Shown here piece by piece: positions 6,656-9,777 of a DNA stretch of 9,777 bases (position 1 is the stretch's first letter; the number at the start of each line of letters is the position of its first letter). The translations under genes and the position numbers were made by a program. The stretch is from Deltaproteobacteria bacterium (GTDB taxonomy: Bacteria; Desulfobacterota; DSM-4660; Desulfatiglandales; HGW-15): contig JAFDIX010000068.1 of the NCBI GenBank assembly GCA_019307805.1, positions 1 to 9,777 of the forward strand, given 5' to 3'. The notes below the pieces were generated by a model, which was not told the DNA's origin, did no database searches, and saw nothing but the letters and a program-made list of their open reading frames with translations.

Positions 6656-6685
6656 GTGACTAGACACTAGAGATTGCGCTATAAA
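6656..6685 (+). promoter_or_regulatory. Weak candidate promoter for argC
   Basis: GTGACT (6656-6661) and TATAAA (6680-6685) are 18 nt apart; each matches the sigma-70 consensus at four or five positions. Transcription would begin about 85 nt before the argC ATG. This is the best match in the AT-rich part of the gap, but it is weak. Confidence 0.3.
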
Positions 6686-6776
6686 ACACGCTGGAGCGTA
6701 AGTGCCAACCCGATTTTTTAGATTATATGGCTCACGGCGTAAAGCACAGGGCACAGGTCAAAGAAAGGATCGAAGA

Positions 6777-7838
6777 ATGGAAAAAGTAAAAGTAGGTATC
6801 ATTGGCGCAGGAGGATATGGCGGATGTGGGGCCATTGAGCTTCTTTTGGGGCATCCCCATGCCGAGGTCCTTGCCCTTTTTGATAAACAGGACGTGGGAA
6901 GACCTATCAGTGATCTCTATCCTCATCTGAAGGGTTTTTGTGATCTGCCCATTGTGGACCCCGACGAACCGGATCGTCCGGATCATTTCGATGTTCTCTT
7001 TTTTGCCACACCCGACGGAGTGGGTCAGAAGGAGGCCCCGGCCTGGTTGGAAAAAGGCACTAAGGTGGTCGATTACAGCGGTGACTTTCGATTCAATGAC
7101 CCTGAGACCTATAAAGGGTACGCGGCAAGAATCGGCAGAACAGAGGGCCATGCCTCTGAAGATCTCCTTCCCGGGTCTGTTTATGGTCTGGCGGAACTGC
7201 ATCGGGAGGAGATAGCAAAGACAAATCTGGTGGGAAACCCCGGGTGCTTTGCGGTGAGTTGTATCCTGGGTCTTGCCCCTGCCCTGAAGTCAGGACTTAT
7301 CCAAAAGGAATCCATCGTCTGCGACGCAAAGACAGGGGTTTCCGGCGCCGGGAAGAACCCTTCCCCTGCTTTTCATTATCCGGCCCGGTACGATGCCATG
7401 AATGCCTACAAGATATCAGGCCATCAACACGTCTATGAAATTGAACGTGAACTTGGCCTGGTGGCCGGCGAGGAAATCAAAGTAACCTTTACGCCCCATG
7501 TGGTGCCCCTTTCCCGGGGAATTCTCTCGACCATCTACGGAGACCTGAAACAGGGAATGGACATCGGGGACGTGGAGGAGGCCTACCGCTCATTTTACCA
7601 AAATAAGACATTCGTTCGGGTCTTCGGACCCCAGACGGCCCTCACTACCACCGATGTGAGAGGGAGTAATTTCTGCAACCTGTCTCTCAATATAGATGAC
7701 AGGACGGGGAAACTCATCGTCGTCAGTCTTATCGACAACCTCGTGAAGGGGCAGGCAGGAAGTGCGGTTCAGAACATGAATATCATGTTCGGTCTGGAAG
7801 AGGGGGCAGGCCTTTTCAAGTCCGGGCAGTATCCGTAG
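6777..7838 (+). CDS. argC: N-acetyl-gamma-glutamyl-phosphate reductase
   Basis: Third enzyme of arginine biosynthesis: NADPH-dependent reduction of N-acetyl-glutamyl 5-phosphate to the semialdehyde, in the cytoplasm. The protein has 353 residues, normal for ArgC. The N-terminal nucleotide-binding fold starts KVGIIGAGGYGG (5-16). The catalytic cysteine is 157 in VGNPGCFAVSC. Further family marks are VVDYSGDFRF (97-106), KTGVSGAGKNPSP, GHQHVYEIERELG carrying the active-site histidine, and the C-terminal VVSLIDNLVKGQAGSAVQNMN. I chose the ATG at 6777 because AAAGGA lies 8 nt upstream and the family N-terminus begins right there; an in-frame ATG at 6702 adds 25 residues unlike the family. Some motifs are variant (GAGGYGGCG for GASGYTG, FATPDGV for LALPHG), so a related amino-acid phosphate semialdehyde dehydrogenase is possible but less likely. 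No other arg genes are adjacent. Confidence 0.92.
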   Translation: MEKVKVGIIGAGGYGGCGAIELLLGHPHAEVLALFDKQDVGRPISDLYPHLKGFCDLPIVDPDEPDRPDHFDVLFFATPDGVGQKEAPAWLEKGTKVVDYSGDFRFNDPETYKGYAARIGRTEGHASEDLLPGSVYGLAELHREEIAKTNLVGNPGCFAVSCILGLAPALKSGLIQKESIVCDAKTGVSGAGKNPSPAFHYPARYDAMNAYKISGHQHVYEIERELGLVAGEEIKVTFTPHVVPLSRGILSTIYGDLKQGMDIGDVEEAYRSFYQNKTFVRVFGPQTALTTTDVRGSNFCNLSLNIDDRTGKLIVVSLIDNLVKGQAGSAVQNMNIMFGLEEGAGLFKSGQYP

Positions 7839-7898
7839 CAAAGCTTCTCCTCAAACCGACAAGTTGAGAAGAATCCTATTTGGTTATCGAAGCAAAGA

Positions 7899-7996
7899 GA
7901 TACTGGTTACTTGATGCTCGATACTGGATAAAGAGAAAAGAAAACCCTTGAGAATTCGGCATTCATAATCCAGTATCCAGAGACCAGCATCCAGAA
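7899..7996. repeat. Intergenic inverted repeat with CTGGATA-type words (locus 3)
   Basis: The left part (7899-7930) contains ATACTGG twice with GATGCTCG between. The right part (about 7967-7996) reads, on the other strand, CTGGATGCTGGTCTCTGGATACTGG-like words. ATACTGGAT (7921-7929) and ATCCAGTAT (7968-7976) are perfect 9-nt complements around a 38-nt loop, and weaker pairing extends outward. It lies between the convergent 3' ends of argC and the secretion ATPase gene. It has no T-tract, so a terminator role is unsupported. Confidence 0.7.
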
Positions 7997-8067
7997 TCAC
8001 GGGTTAAAACAATTAATATTGAGGATTTGGTTTTATATGGGGATGGGTAGTTTGTAGGATTCTCTAC

Positions 8068-9777
8068 TTATTTGATGCAGACCTTCCTGACCTGAATGAG
8101 GTCTGTAATCCCGAGGAAGACCTTGCGAATGCCGTCCTGCATCAATGTGGTCATGCCGTCCTTCACGGCCTGCGCCCTGAGATCCTCCATCTTGGCCCGA
8201 GTCTGGATCATGGTTTTCATTTTGTCAGTACCGTCAAGGATTTCATGGATGCCGGTACGGCCCCTGTATCCTGTATTCCCGCAATTGGAGCATCCCTTTG
8301 GTTTATGAAGCATCAGGTCATCGGTGTATTCGTATCCCAGGGCATTGAAATCGCCTTCATAGGCCCTCTCCAGTCCCTCATATTCTTCCTTGCTCGGATG
8401 GTACTCTTCCTTACAGTCCTTACACAGGGTCCTTACCAGACGCTGGGCCAGGACGGTGAGCAGGGCATCGGCAAAATTGAAGGGATCCATACCCATGTCC
8501 AGAAGACGGGTGATGGTCTCAGGCGCACTGTTGGTGTGGAGTGTGCTGAAGACAAGGTGTCCTGTGAGGGAGGCCTCGATACCGGTGGAGACGGTCTCGT
8601 GATCGCGCATCTCACCCACCATGATCACGTCGGGGTCCGCACGCAGGAAGGCCCTCATAGCGGTTGCAAAATCGAATCCGATCTTGGGATGGACCTGGAC
8701 CTGGCGAAGGCCCTCCTGGGTGATCTCCACCGGATCCTCTGCAGTCCAGATCTTGGTTTCCGGTTTGTTTATCTGGTGCAGTCCCGCATGGAGCGTTGTA
8801 GTCTTTCCGCTTCCAGTCGGCCCCACCACGAGGACAATACCGTAGGGCTTGGAGATGGCATCCAGAAAGACGCTGAAATTTCGCTCGCTGAATCCCATCT
8901 TGTCCAGCGGAATGGGCTCACCTGCTGCCAGAAGACGGAGGACAATGTCCTCGTTTCCACCCGCCGTAGGGATGGAGGCCACACGGAGCTCGATGTCCAG
9001 AGGGGCATACCGCTTGAATTTGATCTTGCCGTCCTGGGGAAGCCGCCTTTCGGAGATATCCAGGTCCGACATGATCTTGAGACGGGATATGATGGCCCGC
9101 TTAAAGGTATAGGGGATGGTCTGATAGATCTGGCACGCCCCGTCCACCCGGAAACGGATGACGGAGTTGGCTTTGCCTGGGCGCGGCTCTATGTGTATAT
9201 CCGAGGCATCCCGGTTGTAGGCATCCACGATCATCTTGTTGACGAGCTGAACAATGGCGCCGTCCTCCTCGCTCACCTTCTCAAGATCCTCGACATCTTC
9301 TTCATTGGTACCTTCAAGTTGCCCGAGGATATCCTCAATGCTTCCGGAGTCCCCCATCATTTCAGACCTCTTCACGTCAAAGAAGAGGTCAATCATCTTC
9401 ATGATATCTTCCCGCAGGGCAACCCAATACTCAAACTGTTTACCCGGAATCAGCCTTCGAATGGTATCCCTGGCAGGGAGAAAATCGGGATTCTCCATGG
9501 CAACGACCACCTTGTTGCCGGACTGGGATACGGGGACAAAGAAATTTCTCTTGAGAAAGCTTGGCCGCTGACCCTTGAGCAATTCACCGGGAATGACCAT
9601 TTTTTCATCATAGGGAATAAACTGGGTCTTGTGGTAATTGGATAGGGATTTGCCGATATCATCCTTGGATACGTGGAAGTCGGCCATGAGTACTGCTTCG
9701 ACCTGTTTCTTGGTCTTTCGGGCATCCCCCATGGCCCGCTCCAGATCCTTATCCGTGATAATGTTGTTGGAAATCAG
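8068..9777 (-). CDS. GspE/PilB-family secretion or pilus assembly ATPase, N-terminus outside window
   Basis: Hexameric ATPase that drives type II secretion or type IV pilus extension from the cytoplasmic face of the inner membrane. The frame is open to the window edge: residues upstream of an internal ATG at 9732 (LISNNIITDKDLERA) resemble the start of the N-terminal MshEN-type domain, so the true start lies outside. Numbering from that ATG: second N-terminal domain to about 150, then the N2 domain beginning near DGAIVQLVNKMIVDAYNRDASDIHIEP, Walker A GPTGSGKTTT (about 303), Walker B DPDVIMVGEMRD (about 365), and a His box GHLVFSTLHTN (about 386). A tetracysteine zinc motif, CKDC (about 436) and CSNCG (about 480), separates extension ATPases from PilT-type retraction ATPases. 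GspE and PilB cannot be told apart here because no partner genes are visible. Confidence 0.93.
   Translation of the reverse strand: MISNNIITDKDLERAMGDARKTKKQVEAVLMADFHVSKDDIGKSLSNYHKTQFIPYDEKMVIPGELLKGQRPSFLKRNFFVPVSQSGNKVVVAMENPDFLPARDTIRRLIPGKQFEYWVALREDIMKMIDLFFDVKRSEMMGDSGSIEDILGQLEGTNEEDVEDLEKVSEEDGAIVQLVNKMIVDAYNRDASDIHIEPRPGKANSVIRFRVDGACQIYQTIPYTFKRAIISRLKIMSDLDISERRLPQDGKIKFKRYAPLDIELRVASIPTAGGNEDIVLRLLAAGEPIPLDKMGFSERNFSVFLDAISKPYGIVLVVGPTGSGKTTTLHAGLHQINKPETKIWTAEDPVEITQEGLRQVQVHPKIGFDFATAMRAFLRADPDVIMVGEMRDHETVSTGIEASLTGHLVFSTLHTNSAPETITRLLDMGMDPFNFADALLTVLAQRLVRTLCKDCKEEYHPSKEEYEGLERAYEGDFNALGYEYTDDLMLHKPKGCSNCGNTGYRGRTGIHEILDGTDKMKTMIQTRAKMEDLRAQAVKDGMTTLMQDGIRKVFLGITDLIQVRKVCIK

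Larger units (their letters stand above)
6383..6776. other. 394-nt non-coding gap between the YchF-like gene and argC
   Basis: No convincing gene is present: short open frames here lack ribosome binding sites and run through repeats. Contents in order: the hairpin after the upstream stop, an unremarkable stretch to about 6480, a 7-nt tandem-word inverted repeat (6482-6576), an AT-rich stretch with small palindromes (6636-6670), a possible argC promoter ending at about 6685, and the argC leader. I recognise no riboswitch or arginine operator. Confidence 0.6.

Noticed and set aside
6702..6776. 25-residue N-terminal extension of argC
   Set aside because: The extra residues do not resemble ArgC and have no ribosome binding site, whereas the ATG at 6777 has AAAGGA at good spacing and begins the family fold.
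7844..7873. CTTCTCCTCAA and TTGAGAAG after argC as a terminator
   Set aside because: Pairing is interrupted after five base pairs and the T-run is missing; the stem is too weak to claim.
8245..9645. 466-residue open frame on the plus strand
   Set aside because: It lies wholly antisense to the secretion ATPase gene, whose motifs are unmistakable. Its translation has no recognisable domain and is explained by codon bias of the opposite strand.

Overview
The window is ordinary chromosomal sequence from a Gram-negative bacterium. Four things suggest the delta-proteobacterial lineages (Desulfobacterota and relatives): moderate GC, a CecR/YbhGFSR-like efflux operon, a type II secretion/type IV pilus assembly ATPase, and intergenic hairpins built from short degenerate tandem words. 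The taxonomic placement is inference; no rRNA or other decisive marker is present.

Layout. (1) Positions 1-5132, minus strand: a six-gene export operon read right to left: TetR-family regulator, HlyD-type periplasmic adaptor, two separate ABC ATPases, and two ABC-2 permeases, the last cut by the window edge. Order and motifs match the E. coli cecR-ybhG-ybhF-ybhS-ybhR arrangement, except that the two halves of YbhF are separate, overlapping genes. A 28-nt near-perfect palindrome just downstream of a TTGACA promoter is the likely operator of the regulator. (2) Positions 5336-6382, plus strand: a divergent YchF-like Obg-family protein with an intact C-terminal TGS region but an altered nucleotide-binding core. 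(3) Positions 6777-7838, plus strand: argC (arginine biosynthesis), apparently standing alone. (4) Positions 8068-9777, minus strand: a GspE/PilB-family ATPase lacking its extreme N-terminus at the window edge.

Three intergenic gaps (3134-3214, 6482-6576, 7899-7996) each hold an imperfect hairpin whose arms are tandem 7-8 nt words. The words differ between loci but the design is the same.

Working model of the operon: the regulator represses the promoter until it binds a small molecule. The two ATPases pair on the two permeases in the inner membrane, and the adaptor links them to an outer-membrane channel encoded elsewhere. The ATPases carry complementary defects (one lacks the H-loop histidine, the other the LSGGQ signature), so a heterodimer would have one normal and one doubly degenerate ATP site. 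I found no CRISPR array, insertion sequence, tRNA, rRNA or phage gene, and no clearly new multi-gene system. The most unusual items are the YchF-like protein and the hairpin repeats.
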